Assembly (NCBI RefSeq): GCF_009727955.1
Contig: NZ_WOBR01000014.1
Coordinates: 92,579 to 156,578 of the forward strand
Length of the DNA stretch: 64,000 nucleotides
DNA from: Aliivibrio fischeri
Lineage (GTDB): Bacteria > Pseudomonadota > Gammaproteobacteria > Enterobacterales > Vibrionaceae
Direction of reading: 5' to 3'
Positions 9,735 through 18,837 of this stretch are shown here, piece after piece. Every line of letters begins with the position of its first letter. Position 1 is the stretch's first letter. A program made the translations under genes and the position numbers. The notes under the pieces are model-generated. The model saw only the letters and a program-made list of their open reading frames with translations. It did not search any database and had not been told where the DNA came from.

Positions 9735-10112
9735 AGTCTGTAATATCCAGAGGGTTGATGATCAGTGAATTTCATTCTATACCATGACTCAATAACAACA
9801 AAATACTGTCCTTCGTTGCTTTACTCATTAATTCACATAAAAAAAGAGTTATTCAGACCACCTCCACTTCTGTGGATAACTCTGTTTGTAATTATTTTTT
9901 GCTTAATTAATAACTGATTTATCAATCAAGAAAAAAGAAATTAAAAACCAAAAAATCAAAAACTTAGATCAACAAAAACGATCCACAAAGAGATCCTTTC
10001 TTGATCATGCTTTGTGGACAATAATATTAAACACGCTTTTTTATTGCTAAATTTTTCACCAAACCTGATCGAATTTTTTATAAAATTTCTCGCTGTCAGT
10101 TCAAAAAACGGA
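9735..10112. other. AT-rich polA upstream region with DnaA-box-like and GATC cluster
   Basis: No gene is seen. The region contains a perfect DnaA box TGTGGATAA (9871-9879), two weaker ones facing each other (CGATCCACA 9979-9987 and TGTGGACAA 10013-10021) whose cores form the inverted repeat CCACAAAG/CTTTGTGG (9983-9990, 10010-10017), and five GATC Dam sites between 9967 and 10070. The polA promoter must also lie here, since polA is transcribed away from it. Confidence 0.5.
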
Positions 10113-10287
10113 CAAAAAAAAGCGGCGTCTTCTTAAATGAAGCGCCGCTCAGCAAAAAGAGAACAATGGTAATACGTTTATACGTCCACCACTGCTCATG
10201 TAGCTGATTTACACTGGAAGCAATGTGAGCAATGTCGTGCCTTCTTGAAATAGTGCGGATAACTCCGTGTGCGTATTCCCTGAAGAC
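10113..10287 (-). ncRNA. ryhB: RyhB iron-responsive small RNA
   Basis: The reverse strand contains the RyhB core GCACGACATTGCTCACATTG followed by CTTCCAGT (10212-10240), identical to the pairing region of E. coli RyhB. A terminator (GCGGCG...CGCCGC stem 10121-10148, T-run 10113-10120) closes it. A promoter with TTGCAT (10316-10321) and TATTAT (10294-10299), spaced by 16, predicts a start near 10287, giving about 175 nucleotides, longer than the enteric form, as in other vibrios. RyhB lowers synthesis of iron-using proteins during iron starvation. A 63-residue ORF over it is spurious. Confidence 0.93.
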
Positions 10288-10290
10288 AAG

Positions 10291-10313
10291 TTAATAATAA
10301 CCATTCTCATTTG
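10291..10313 (-). promoter_or_regulatory. Fur-box-like site in the ryhB promoter
   Basis: Reverse strand AAATGAGAATGGTTATTATT lies between and over the -35 and -10 elements. It resembles the 19-bp Fur consensus (GATAATGATAATCATTATC), as expected for iron repression of ryhB. Confidence 0.65.
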
Positions 10314-10385
10314 GAATGCAACAGTTAAATGAGAAAAGATCTCAACTAATTTTAAGTTCCCTTTTATTTCAATAATATAGCTAAT

Positions 10386-10414
10386 AAAAAAGGCTAACAT
10401 AATGTTAGCCTTTT
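10386..10414. terminator. yhhQ terminator, bidirectional form
   Basis: GGCTAACAT/ATGTTAGCC stem (10392-10410) flanked by A-run and T-run on both sides. It lies just after the yhhQ stop. Confidence 0.8.
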
Positions 10415-10434
10415 CTTCTTTGGATCATTTTCAC

Positions 10435-11106
10435 TTACACCTGTGAAGGTTGCGTCGCTAATTGATGACCTTCAGAAGTTAACTTACGAGTTAGATAATT
10501 CAATAACACACCATACATTGGTACAAACAAGCCTAAACTGATCACCAGTTTGAAACCATAATCAACCAATGCAATTTCTGTCCAATGCTCTGCCATAAAG
10601 GCATCAGGGCTTTGGTAGAAAGCAATGCTAAAGAAAGCCAGTGTATCTAATGCGTTACCAAACAATGTTGAGCATGTTGGTGCTACCCACCACTGCTTTA
10701 GTTGACGTAGACGATTAAATACATGTACATCTAATATTTGACCCAGTAAATAAGCCATAAAGCTTGCTACTGCAATACGCGCAACGAATAAATTAAACTC
10801 GCCAAGTTGGGCAAAACCTTGGTACTGACCTTCAAAAAATACCACCGATAAAAAATACGATACCGCTAATGCTGGCAACATAACAAAGAAGATAATACTT
10901 CTTGCCATTTTGGCACCAAAAATACGAACCGTTAAATCTGTGGCTAGAAAAATGAATGGAAAGGTAAACGCACCCCAAGTGGTATGAAACCCAAAAATAG
11001 TAAAGGGTAACTGAACCAAATAGTTGCTTGATGCGATAATTACAAGATGGAATACAACAAGGAAAGATAAAGCGTTGTGCTGTTGCGCGGGCGTAAATGT
11101 ACTCAT
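10435..11106 (-). CDS. yhhQ: Queuosine precursor (preQ0/preQ1) transporter YhhQ
   Basis: 223 residues with about six hydrophobic segments; COG1738/YhhQ family, with the typical FPFIFLATDLTVRIFGAKMAR and FGNALDTLAFFSIAF motifs. YhhQ-type inner-membrane proteins import 7-deazaguanine precursors for the queuosine modification of tRNA. The start ATG at 11104-11106 lies directly after a preQ1-I-like aptamer (11112-11144), which independently supports the substrate. It is a single-gene unit bounded by its own terminator. Confidence 0.92.
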   Translation of the reverse strand: MSTFTPAQQHNALSFLVVFHLVIIASSNYLVQLPFTIFGFHTTWGAFTFPFIFLATDLTVRIFGAKMARSIIFFVMLPALAVSYFLSVVFFEGQYQGFAQLGEFNLFVARIAVASFMAYLLGQILDVHVFNRLRQLKQWWVAPTCSTLFGNALDTLAFFSIAFYQSPDAFMAEHWTEIALVDYGFKLVISLGLFVPMYGVLLNYLTRKLTSEGHQLATQPSQV

Positions 11107-11111
11107 ATAAG

Positions 11112-11144
11112 TACCTTTTTGTCATTGGGGGCGAGGGAACCCAA
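11112..11144 (-). promoter_or_regulatory. preQ1-I riboswitch before yhhQ
   Basis: Reverse strand: P1 stem TTGGG (11140-11144) pairs with CCCAA (11125-11129) around the loop TTCCCTCGCC; an A-rich tail AAAAAGG (11114-11120) follows, whose AGG can pair with CCT in the loop. This is the H-type pseudoknot of class I preQ1 riboswitches. The tail GG is also the likely ribosome-binding site, eight bases from the ATG, so ligand binding would block translation initiation. Confidence 0.8.
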
Positions 11145-11407
11145 ATTAAACACAAAGCTAAAATCATCGTTTATTTACGTAATGACTCTAGCCAATTTTT
11201 AGGGCGGTGATTATACATTAACCGATTTTGATCACAAGATTTAAAAACAACCAAAATGAGCAAGGCGTTAACCAAATCAGGGGATAGTCTAAGCGCACTC
11301 ACAAACTTCAAAACATCTCTTCTTTATTTATACAAATCGACCATCTGACACAGTTTTCTAAACCAATCATTATAATAATAGCCAAAATTTCGAACGAACC
11401 TAAAAAC

Positions 11408-11426
11408 AGGTTCGATAATGAAAATT
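11408..11426. promoter_or_regulatory. GlpR-type operator upstream of glpT
   Basis: AGGTTCGATAATGAAAATT matches the E. coli GlpR operator as I recall it (ATGTTCGATAACGAACATT) at 16 of 19 positions. Its left half is also one arm of the inverted repeat CGAACCT/AGGTTCG (11395-11414). A TATAAT hexamer lies near 11370. This fits repression of glpT in the absence of glycerol 3-phosphate. Confidence 0.6.
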
Positions 11427-11449
11427 AATAATAAAATAAGAGGTCGGCT

Positions 11450-12814
11450 ATGTTTGGTGTTTTTAAACCTAAAGCACATATCGCACAACTCCCAACAGGA
11501 GAGATCAGTAGCACTTATAAGCGGTTGCGATGGCAACTTTTTCTCGGCATTTTCTTTGGTTATGCGGGATACTATCTTGTTCGAAAAAACTTCAGTTTAG
11601 CAATGCCTTACCTTATAGAACAAGGATACAGTCGAGGCGATTTAGGGGTTGCTCTTGCGGCGGTATCCATCGCTTATGGTTTATCTAAATTTTTAATGGG
11701 GAGTGTTTCTGACCGTTCCAATCCTCGATATTTTCTCAGTGCTGGTTTGGTCATGTCTGCCCTCGTTATGTTTTGTTTTGGCTTTATGCCTTGGGCAACA
11801 GGCAGCATTACCGCCATGTTTATCTTATTGTTTTTAAATGGTTGGTTTCAAGGGATGGGATGGCCTGCCTGTGGTAGAACCATGGTGCACTGGTGGTCAA
11901 GAAAAGAGCGTGGTGAAATAGTTTCGGTATGGAACGTTGCACACAACGTCGGAGGTGGGTTAATTGGCCCACTGTTCCTTCTTGGTTTATGGGCATTTAA
12001 TGATGATTGGCGAACTGCATTCTACGTCCCTGCCTTCTTTGCTCTTCTTGTTGCTTTTTTTGTTTGGTTAACAGTAAGAGATACACCTCAATCATGTGGT
12101 CTTCCACCAATTGAAGAATTTAAAAACGACTACCCAGATGACTATGATTCGGCGTATGAAACAGAAATGACGGCAAAAGAAATCTTCTTTAAATACGTTT
12201 TTTCAAATAAATTGTTGTGGTCAATTGCAATAGCTAACGCCTTTGTTTACCTGATCCGTTATGGTGTTTTAGATTGGGCACCAGTTTACTTAAAAGAAGC
12301 CAAAGAGTTTACCGTTGATAAATCTTCGTGGGCATATTTCCTATATGAGTGGGCTGGTATTCCTGGCACCCTTCTATGTGGTTGGATTTCTGATAAGTTA
12401 TTCAAAGGGAAACGAGCTCCTGCAGGGATTCTATTTATGGCGTTAGTGACTATTGCAGTATTGGTTTACTGGTTTAACCCAGCAGGAAACCCTACCGTTG
12501 ATATGATCGCATTGGTTGCTATTGGGTTCTTAATCTATGGTCCAGTAATGTTAATTGGTTTATATGCGCTGGAATTAGCGCCTAAAAAAGCAGCAGGTAC
12601 AGCGGCAGGATTAACCGGGTTATTTGGTTACCTTGGCGGAGCCGTTGCAGCGAACGCACTGCTTGGTTATACCGTTGACCACTTTGGTTGGGATGGTGGT
12701 TTTATGATTTTAGTTGCTTCTTGTGTGATCTCTATTGTTTGCCTAACTTACGCACTGATTGGTGAACAAAAGCATCATAAAGAGAAAATTGAAAAAGAAA
12801 GCCACATAGCTTAA
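11450..12814 (+). CDS. glpT: Glycerol-3-phosphate:phosphate antiporter GlpT
   Basis: 454 residues, major facilitator with 12 predicted helices. End-to-end similarity to E. coli Glp[21 protein letters not shown], the organophosphate antiporter motif [16 protein letters not shown], and [20 protein letters not shown] in the central loop. It imports glycerol 3-phosphate in exchange for phosphate across the inner membrane. GAGG seven bases before the ATG supports the start. No glpQ follows; a bidirectional terminator closes the gene. Regulation by GlpR is suggested by the operator upstream. Confidence 0.97.
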   Translation: MFGVFKPKAHIAQLPTGEISSTYKRLRWQLFLGIFFGYAGYYLVRKNFSLAMPYLIEQGYSRGDLGVALAAVSIAYGLSKFLMGSVSDRSNPRYFLSAGLVMSALVMFCFGFMPWATGSITAMFILLFLNGWFQGMGWPACGRTMVHWWSRKERGEIVSVWNVAHNVGGGLIGPLFLLGLWAFNDDWRTAFYVPAFFALLVAFFVWLTVRDTPQSCGLPPIEEFKNDYPDDYDSAYETEMTAKEIFFKYVFSNKLLWSIAIANAFVYLIRYGVLDWAPVYLKEAKEFTVDKSSWAYFLYEWAGIPGTLLCGWISDKLFKGKRAPAGILFMALVTIAVLVYWFNPAGNPTVDMIALVAIGFLIYGPVMLIGLYALELAPKKAAGTAAGLTGLFGYLGGAVAANALLGYTVDHFGWDGGFMILVASCVISIVCLTYALIGEQKHHKEKIEKESHIA

Positions 12815-12821
12815 TCCCAAA

Positions 12822-12850
12822 AAAACGGCTGTGAAAAATACAGCCGTTTT
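12822..12850. terminator. Bidirectional terminator between glpT and DUF3630 gene
   Basis: ACGGCTG/CAGCCGT stem (12825-12847) with A-run before and T-run after, so it serves both convergent genes. Confidence 0.85.
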
Positions 12851-12870
12851 CTTATCAAGTATTAAGCAAA

Positions 12871-13161
12871 TTAAAACAAACTAACGATAAAGTTCAGTTC
12901 ATCAATAGCCTCTCCTGAAGATAAGCTTTCTAACCATACTGAATTTGAGTAGTGCTCTGCTCTTAGCATCAAATGCGTCCCTTCAAAATCAATGAGCCAT
13001 GAATGCAAATCCGCATCCACTTGCTGCTCTATCACCTTTGCATCCATTGCTGAAACCAACTGTTTTCCCACGTCATTGAAGGTATCAAAATCAAATTCAG
13101 GAATGGCAAAAATAATGCGCCCTACCTCTTTATCAAACTCAATGACTGAAAATAAACTCAT
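12871..13161 (-). CDS. DUF3630 family protein
   Basis: 96 residues, acidic, no signal or membrane segment. It resembles the small vibrio/Shewanella DUF3630 family, function unknown to me. It begins three bases after the recQ stop, so it is a second gene of the recQ transcript. The fold looks alpha/beta (FSVIEFDKEVGRIIFAIPEF, SWLIDFEGTHLMLRAEHY). A link to recombination is suggested only by its position. Confidence 0.75.
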   Translation of the reverse strand: MSLFSVIEFDKEVGRIIFAIPEFDFDTFNDVGKQLVSAMDAKVIEQQVDADLHSWLIDFEGTHLMLRAEHYSNSVWLESLSSGEAIDELNFIVSLF

Positions 13162-13164
13162 GAC

Positions 13165-15000
13165 TTATCCTTGTCCTGTTAAGTGCATTTCAATTAAATC
13201 TAAGAATGGATCAGCATATTTTTCAAGCTTCTTCTGCCCGACACCATTTACCGCTAACATCTCTCCATAAGAGGTAGGTAAAATATCAGCCATATCCATT
13301 AAGGTTGCATCACTGAATACCACATATGGTGGTAAGTCATCTCGATCTGCAATGGATTTACGCAGCTTACGTAATTTAGCAAACAGCTGTTTATCGTAAT
13401 TACGATTATTCAATTTCTCTGATTTTGCCGTTTTTGCTGCAATATCCAATCGCGGTACTGCTAGTTCTAACGGTTCTTGCCCTTTTAAGATTGGGCGAGC
13501 TTCTTCTGTTAACTGCAATGTAGAGTTTCGAGTGATATTTTGTACCAACAATCCTTTATGAATTAATTGTCGAATAATACTCACCCAATATTCATGACTG
13601 TGCTCTTTACCGATACCATAGGTCGATAACTTATCATGTCCATGCTCACGAATACGGGCAATTTTAAGCCCTCGCAACACCTCTACCACATAACCAACGC
13701 CAAAGCCTTGATTAACTCGATAAACACAAGAAAGTGCTTTTTGTGCAGCTTCTGTCCCATCAAATTGCTTTGGTGGATCCAAACAAACATCACAATTACC
13801 ACAGGGTTTTGCGCTGTATTCACCAAAGTAGTTAAGTAGCACTTGGCGACGGCAGGTTTGCGCTTCAGCAAATGCTGTCATCGCATTTAATTTATGGCTT
13901 TCTACAAGCTTTTGAGGGCCTTCTGGTTTCTCTTCCACCAGTTTTCTTAGCCAGACAATATCGGCAGGATCATAAAGCATGACCGCTTCAGCTGGGAGAC
14001 CATCACGCCCCGCTCGTCCAGTCTCTTGATAATAGGATTCAATGTTCTTTGGAATATCAAAGTGAGCAACAAAACGCACGTTGGATTTATTGATCCCCAT
14101 ACCAAAAGCAACAGTAGCTACCACGATTTGAATATCATCTCGCTGAAAGGCTTCCTGAACGTAATTACGCTCATCCAAATCTAAACCAGCGTGATAAGAC
14201 GCCGCACGAATATGATTGTTGCAGAGCTTCTCTGTCAACATTTCAACTTTCTTACGACTACCGCAATAAATCACGCCACATTGATTTTTTTGCGTCGCAA
14301 GATAGCGAACAATCTGGCTTACGGGTTTGTGCTTTTCTAATACCGTATAACGAATATTTGGACGATCAAAACTGCCTAAGTATTGATGCGGCTCAGGCAA
14401 AGAAAGACGATGTAGAATATCTTTACGAGTGGCTTCATCAGCAGTCGCGGTGAGAGCCATGATCGGAACACTAGGAAAACGCTGTTTAATCTGTCCTAAT
14501 GATGCGTATTCAGGACGGAAATCGTGACCCCACTGCGAAATACAATGCGCTTCATCAACAGCGATCATACACAAGTTTAGGGATTCTAAACGATCCATAA
14601 AGTCACGCATCATCACGCGCTCAGGCGACACATAAAGCATTTTCACCTGACCAGCATTCACTCGATTCCAAATCGCTATTTGCTCTTCACGTTCAATGGT
14701 TGAGTTTAAGCACTCGGCTTTTACCCCATTCGCTTTAAGTTGATCAACTTGGTCTTTCATTAAGGATATTAACGGTGAAATCACCAGTGTTAGCCCTTCA
14801 AAAACCAAAGCTGGGATCTGATAACAAAGCGACTTACCACCACCAGTAGGCATGATGACAAGGCTATCCTTACCTTCAAAGACAGCATTGATGACTTCTT
14901 CTTGTCCAACACGGAATTCTTGGTAGCCAAACACGTCTTTTAAAACCGTGTAACTTGGCGACACCTCTTCCATTGGTTGTTCTGCGATCATGCTGGACAT
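13165..15000 (-). CDS. recQ: ATP-dependent DNA helicase RecQ
   Basis: 611 residues (E. coli 609). SF2 helicase core with Walker [17 protein letters not shown] (about 50-65), DEAH box [18 protein letters not shown] (about 147) and motif [14 protein letters not shown]; zinc-binding cysteines C-x-C-GNCDVC (about 380-400); winged-helix domain; C-terminal HRDC domain (about 530-605). It unwinds recombination intermediates in the RecF pathway and suppresses illegitimate recombination. Cotranscribed with DUF3630; divergent from rarD. Confidence 0.97.
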   Translation of the reverse strand: MSSMIAEQPMEEVSPSYTVLKDVFGYQEFRVGQEEVINAVFEGKDSLVIMPTGGGKSLCYQIPALVFEGLTLVISPLISLMKDQVDQLKANGVKAECLNSTIEREEQIAIWNRVNAGQVKMLYVSPERVMMRDFMDRLESLNLCMIAVDEAHCISQWGHDFRPEYASLGQIKQRFPSVPIMALTATADEATRKDILHRLSLPEPHQYLGSFDRPNIRYTVLEKHKPVSQIVRYLATQKNQCGVIYCGSRKKVEMLTEKLCNNHIRAASYHAGLDLDERNYVQEAFQRDDIQIVVATVAFGMGINKSNVRFVAHFDIPKNIESYYQETGRAGRDGLPAEAVMLYDPADIVWLRKLVEEKPEGPQKLVESHKLNAMTAFAEAQTCRRQVLLNYFGEYSAKPCGNCDVCLDPPKQFDGTEAAQKALSCVYRVNQGFGVGYVVEVLRGLKIARIREHGHDKLSTYGIGKEHSHEYWVSIIRQLIHKGLLVQNITRNSTLQLTEEARPILKGQEPLELAVPRLDIAAKTAKSEKLNNRNYDKQLFAKLRKLRKSIADRDDLPPYVVFSDATLMDMADILPTSYGEMLAVNGVGQKKLEKYADPFLDLIEMHLTGQG

Positions 15001-15227
15001 AAAAAACTCATCAATAATATGGGAGGCTCATTCTACCCATGCTTATCGGTGAGTAAAAGAGCAATAGGAAAAAACACGGCATATTCGACACTGTATTATC
15101 TTCAATACACGATTAAAAAAGCATCTTTTTCTAACGTCATATATACTAGCGAAAATAACAATATCTTTAGAGTGTCACTCCAGACATTCTCTTTTTCTAT
15201 TTTACTCGCACTGTTAAGAACTCACAC

Positions 15228-16133
15228 ATGCCAACAACGACTCTCGAACAACAACGCACTCGCCAGGGTGTCTTATTTGCTCTTGGTGCTTACACCATAT
15301 GGGGTATTGCACCTATTTACTTTAAAACCATCAGTGAAGTCTCTCCTTTAGAGATTTTAAGTCATCGTGTTATTTGGTCTTTCTTCTTTTTGGCGGCATT
15401 ACTCTCTTTTTCCAAAGGCTGGACAACGGTTATCAATACACTAAAAGATAAGAAAAAGATGACTTATCTAATTACAACCAGTGTATTAATTGGTGCTAAT
15501 TGGCTGATATTTATCTGGGCAGTAAATGCCGGACATATGCTGGATGCAAGTTTAGGTTATTACATTAATCCATTGCTAAATGTTGTTCTCGGAATGATTT
15601 TTCTTGGGGAGCGCTTAAGACGACTTCAATGGATAGCCGTTCTATTTGCTAGTGCTGGTGTTCTGATCCAATTAATTACCTTTGGTTCAATTCCAGTTGT
15701 CGCCATTGCGCTTGCTTGTAGTTTTGGCTTTTATGGGTTACTCCGTAAAAAAGTCGCAATGGATGCGCAAACTGGATTATTCATAGAAACCTTAGTGATG
15801 TTACCACTCACTCTCATTTATCTGTTGTTTATTGCCAACTCAGCTACATCAGATTTAAGTGAAAATGCGCTAAATTTAAATCTGTTACTGGTCGCTGCAG
15901 GTATCATTACGACAGTCCCATTACTCTGTTTTACTGGAGCAGCGACTCGACTAAAACTGTCTACACTAGGTTTTTTTCAATACATAGGTCCAAGCTTAAT
16001 GTTCTTGTTAGCGGTCGGATTATATGGTGAAGAATTTAGTGCTGATAAAGCAATTACTTTTGGTTTTATTTGGGCTGCTTTACTTATCTTTACCACAGAT
16101 GCTTTCATGGCTAGAAACAAAAAGAATAAATAA
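15228..16133 (+). CDS. rarD: RarD, EamA-family permease
   Basis: 301 residues with ten predicted membrane helices in two EamA repeats. The opening GVLFALGAYTIWGIAPIYFK and EILSHRVIWS are RarD signatures. RarD homologues are linked to chloramphenicol sensitivity in Pseudomonas, but the transported substrate is not established. The ATG at 15228 follows a 227-base gap shared with recQ in which I see no other gene. A weaker upstream overlapping ORF (14977-15351) is in another frame and lacks coding character. Confidence 0.88.
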   Translation: MPTTTLEQQRTRQGVLFALGAYTIWGIAPIYFKTISEVSPLEILSHRVIWSFFFLAALLSFSKGWTTVINTLKDKKKMTYLITTSVLIGANWLIFIWAVNAGHMLDASLGYYINPLLNVVLGMIFLGERLRRLQWIAVLFASAGVLIQLITFGSIPVVAIALACSFGFYGLLRKKVAMDAQTGLFIETLVMLPLTLIYLLFIANSATSDLSENALNLNLLLVAAGIITTVPLLCFTGAATRLKLSTLGFFQYIGPSLMFLLAVGLYGEEFSADKAITFGFIWAALLIFTTDAFMARNKKNK

Positions 16134-16324
16134 CACTAAAGAGCTAGGTATAATTTTGTAACATTAAAATGTATACCTAATTTTTATATTTAGATCTACG
16201 CCTACTTATTGCACTTTTTTATACTTAATTAGCAATATATCCGTGAAATTTATTTCTCAATATGTGACACTGGTTTAATAAAAATATCATAAACTATTGA
16301 TAACATTGTAAATAGGTTCAATAT

Positions 16325-16492
16325 ATGGCTAGGTGTAAAAACTGTAAAGCGGAATTACCGCTATTACCATCTAAACGAAGTTTTGTTGAAAGATACATCA
16401 CTCAACGTAATACAAAGAAATTTAAATGTCACAATTGTAATGAATTACAATTTTTAAGTCCTTTTACGATGAATTCAGATGTGGCTAAATAA
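16325..16492 (+). CDS. Small zinc-ribbon protein, 55 residues
   Basis: ATG at 16325, TAA at 16490-16492. The product has CKNC at residues 4-7 and CHNC at about 35-38, a CxxC-N27-CxxC zinc ribbon; about a fifth of the residues are Lys or Arg. AGG lies eight bases before the ATG, and a strong terminator follows within 12 bases of the stop, making a complete transcription unit. I do not recognise the family. Roles such as RNA/DNA binding are possible but unproven. Coding is supported by the paired cysteines and flanking signals. Confidence 0.72.
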   Translation: MARCKNCKAELPLLPSKRSFVERYITQRNTKKFKCHNCNELQFLSPFTMNSDVAK

Positions 16493-16497
16493 TAGAT

Positions 16498-16530
16498 AAA
16501 AAAAGAGAGCATATTTGCTCTCTTTTTTTA
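16498..16530. terminator. Bidirectional terminator between zinc-ribbon gene and uvrD
   Basis: AGAGAGC/GCTCTCT stem (16504-16523) flanked by A-run and T-run; convergent genes on both sides. Confidence 0.85.
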
Positions 16531-16551
16531 TTTTATTAATTAAAGGCCAAC

Positions 16552-18753
16552 CTAGATTGATTCTAACTTAGCGTACTGAGTCACCAACCATTTGATCCCT
16601 TCACCATTAAAAGCAACTTGTACACGACCTTGTGGCCCTGCACCTTCAAAGTTAATAATAGTTCCTTCACCAAACTTTGGATGTTTCACTCGCTGACCTA
16701 ACGCATAACCCGTTTCATTGAAGTTATTATTCACCGCTTTTTGACCAAAACGGCTGTCTGACGACGCACTTTGACCATAACTGCCATATGATCCTGTGCG
16801 ACTGACTTTCGCCTTCATACGTACTTCTTCTACGCATTCAGTTGGGATCTCTTTAATAAAACGTGATGGTTTATGGTATTTATCTTGGCCATACAAACGA
16901 CGCATCTCTGCATAAGTGATGTACAGTTTTTCCATCGCACGAGTCATACCAACATAACAAAGACGACGTTCTTCTTCTAAACGTCCCGCTTCTTCTGCTG
17001 ACATTTGGCTTGGGAACATGCCTTCTTCAACACCAACCATAAACACAAGTGGGAACTCTAACCCTTTGGCACTGTGCAAAGTCATTAATTGAACCGCATC
17101 TTCAAACTCATCAGCCTGACCTTCACCCGCTTCCAATGCAGCATGAGTTAAGAAAGCAGTCAAATCCGTCATCTCTTCTGCTTCTTCAGGTTTTTCAAAC
17201 TGTCGAGTTGCCGTTACCAGCTCTTCCAAGTTCTCAATACGCGCTTTTGATTTTTCGCCTTTCTCTTGTTCATACATAGCAAACAACCCTGAGCTTTTGA
17301 TCACTTGGTCTGTTTGTTCATGTAGACGACAATCACGAGTATCATCTTCTAATGCGTTAATTAATTCGATAAAACGACTTAATGCGCCTGCTGCACGTCC
17401 TGGTAATACTTGTTCTTCAATTAAGGCAATACTTGCCTGCCACATGGTTGCTCCACGTTCACGAGCAGCAAAACGCACAGTCTCTAACGTTTTATCACCT
17501 AAACCACGAGTCGGTGTATTAACAACACGCTCAAACGCAGCATCATCATTACGGTTATTCATTAAACGTAAATAAGACAAGGCATCTTTGATCTCTTGTC
17601 GTTCGAAGAATCGCATACCACCATAAATTCGGTACGGTAGGCCAGCTTGAATTAACGCTTCTTCAAGTACACGAGATTGGGCGTTATTACGATATAAAAA
17701 TGCGGAGTCTTCAAGTGCTCCACCATTATCACGCCACTCTTTAATCTTACCGACAGCAAAGCGTGCTTCATCTAATTCGTTATACGCCGAATAAATGGAT
17801 ATTAAGTCGCCTTCCACACCTTCAGTCCATAATTTCTTGCCCATACGCTCAGTGTTGTTACTGATCAATTCGTTGGCTGCATTTAGAATATTGGCAGTTG
17901 AACGGTAGTTTTGTTCTAGACGAATGGTTTTGGCACCAACAAATTCATCTAAGAATTTTTGAATATTTTCAATCTGAGCACCACGCCAACCATAGATGGA
18001 TTGGTCATCATCACCTACGATCATCACATCACAATCTGACCCAGCCATCATACGTAGCCAAGCGTATTGGATGTTGTTGGTATCTTGGAATTCGTCCACC
18101 AAAATATGCTTAAAACGCGCTTGGTAGTGCTCTCTGATATGTTTGTGATCACGAAGCAATTCATGTGCACGCAGTAAGATTTCAGCAAAATCCACTAAAC
18201 CTGCACGATCACAAGCCTCTTGGTAAGCACTGTAAACTTTCAACCACGTTTGAGTAATTGGATCGTTGAAAGAATTAATTTGGTGAGGACGTAAACCTTC
18301 GTCTTTTTTACCATTAATAAACCAAGCAGCTTGACGAGCGGGCCAGTTTTTATCATCTAAATTCTGCGCTTTGATCAGTCGTTTTAATAAACGTTGTTGA
18401 TCATCAGAATCAATAATTTGGAAACCTTCTGGTAATTTTGCATCAAGGTAATGAGCACGAAGAATACGATGACAAATACCGTGGAAAGTACCGTTCCACA
18501 TACCACCAGCACTACCATGCATTAGCTCTTCAATACGACCACGCATTTCAGCTGCTGCTTTGTTGGTAAATGTCACTGACATGATAGAGAAAGGAGACGC
18601 TTGCTCAATTTGCATTAACCATGCGATACGATGAACAAGTACTCGAGTTTTACCACTACCGGCACCCGCAAGTACAAGCATGTTTTCTAACGGAGCGGCT
18701 ACGGCTTCGCGCTGTTTGTCATTAAGACCATCAAGAAGAAAAGAAACGTCCAT
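16552..18753 (-). CDS. uvrD: DNA helicase II UvrD
   Basis: 733 residues from the ATG at 18753 (E. coli 720). SF1A helicase: Walker A AGAGSGKTRV (about 29), VTFTNKAAAEMR, DEFQDTNNIQYAWL, GDDDQSIYGWRGAQ, QNYRSTANIL and LMTLHSAKGLEF. The C-terminal tudor-like domain (LGQRVKHPKFGEGTI to the end) binds RNA polymerase in E. coli. It acts in mismatch and nucleotide-excision repair. A GTG directly before the ATG also reads in frame, but the ATG matches the E. coli start MDVS. I looked for a LexA box upstream and did not find a convincing one. Confidence 0.97.
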   Translation of the reverse strand: MDVSFLLDGLNDKQREAVAAPLENMLVLAGAGSGKTRVLVHRIAWLMQIEQASPFSIMSVTFTNKAAAEMRGRIEELMHGSAGGMWNGTFHGICHRILRAHYLDAKLPEGFQIIDSDDQQRLLKRLIKAQNLDDKNWPARQAAWFINGKKDEGLRPHQINSFNDPITQTWLKVYSAYQEACDRAGLVDFAEILLRAHELLRDHKHIREHYQARFKHILVDEFQDTNNIQYAWLRMMAGSDCDVMIVGDDDQSIYGWRGAQIENIQKFLDEFVGAKTIRLEQNYRSTANILNAANELISNNTERMGKKLWTEGVEGDLISIYSAYNELDEARFAVGKIKEWRDNGGALEDSAFLYRNNAQSRVLEEALIQAGLPYRIYGGMRFFERQEIKDALSYLRLMNNRNDDAAFERVVNTPTRGLGDKTLETVRFAARERGATMWQASIALIEEQVLPGRAAGALSRFIELINALEDDTRDCRLHEQTDQVIKSSGLFAMYEQEKGEKSKARIENLEELVTATRQFEKPEEAEEMTDLTAFLTHAALEAGEGQADEFEDAVQLMTLHSAKGLEFPLVFMVGVEEGMFPSQMSAEEAGRLEEERRLCYVGMTRAMEKLYITYAEMRRLYGQDKYHKPSRFIKEIPTECVEEVRMKAKVSRTGSYGSYGQSASSDSRFGQKAVNNNFNETGYALGQRVKHPKFGEGTIINFEGAGPQGRVQVAFNGEGIKWLVTQYAKLESI

Positions 18754-18806
18754 CACATCACACTGGTTATTTATACATGTAGACGGAGTATATACTGAAA
18801 TGAAGT

Positions 18807-18832
18807 GAGACCCAAATCTCGGGTCTCTTTTT
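18807..18832 (+). terminator. Forward-pointing terminator in the cyaA-uvrD gap
   Basis: GAGACCC/GGGTCTC stem (18807-18827) followed by TTTTT on the forward strand only. Both neighbouring genes are reverse, so it either ends antisense transcription across uvrD or acts as a plain 3' hairpin of cyaA mRNA. Confidence 0.6.
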
Positions 18833-18837
18833 GCTTT

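Noticed and set aside
9840..10080. Chromosomal oriC or the chromosome II trigger site crtS
   Set aside because: Only one perfect DnaA box, no mnmG/mioC neighbours for oriC, and the gene context does not match the crtS location known in V. cholerae.
10209..10400. 63-residue reverse ORF
   Set aside because: It overlaps the RyhB core and promoter; no ribosome-binding site or family likeness.
14977..15351. 124-residue forward ORF overlapping the recQ start and rarD
   Set aside because: It is in another frame from rarD, begins inside recQ, and has no recognisable domain or ribosome-binding site.
18754..18837. LexA box before uvrD
   Set aside because: TATA-like words are present but no CTG-N10-CAG arrangement.
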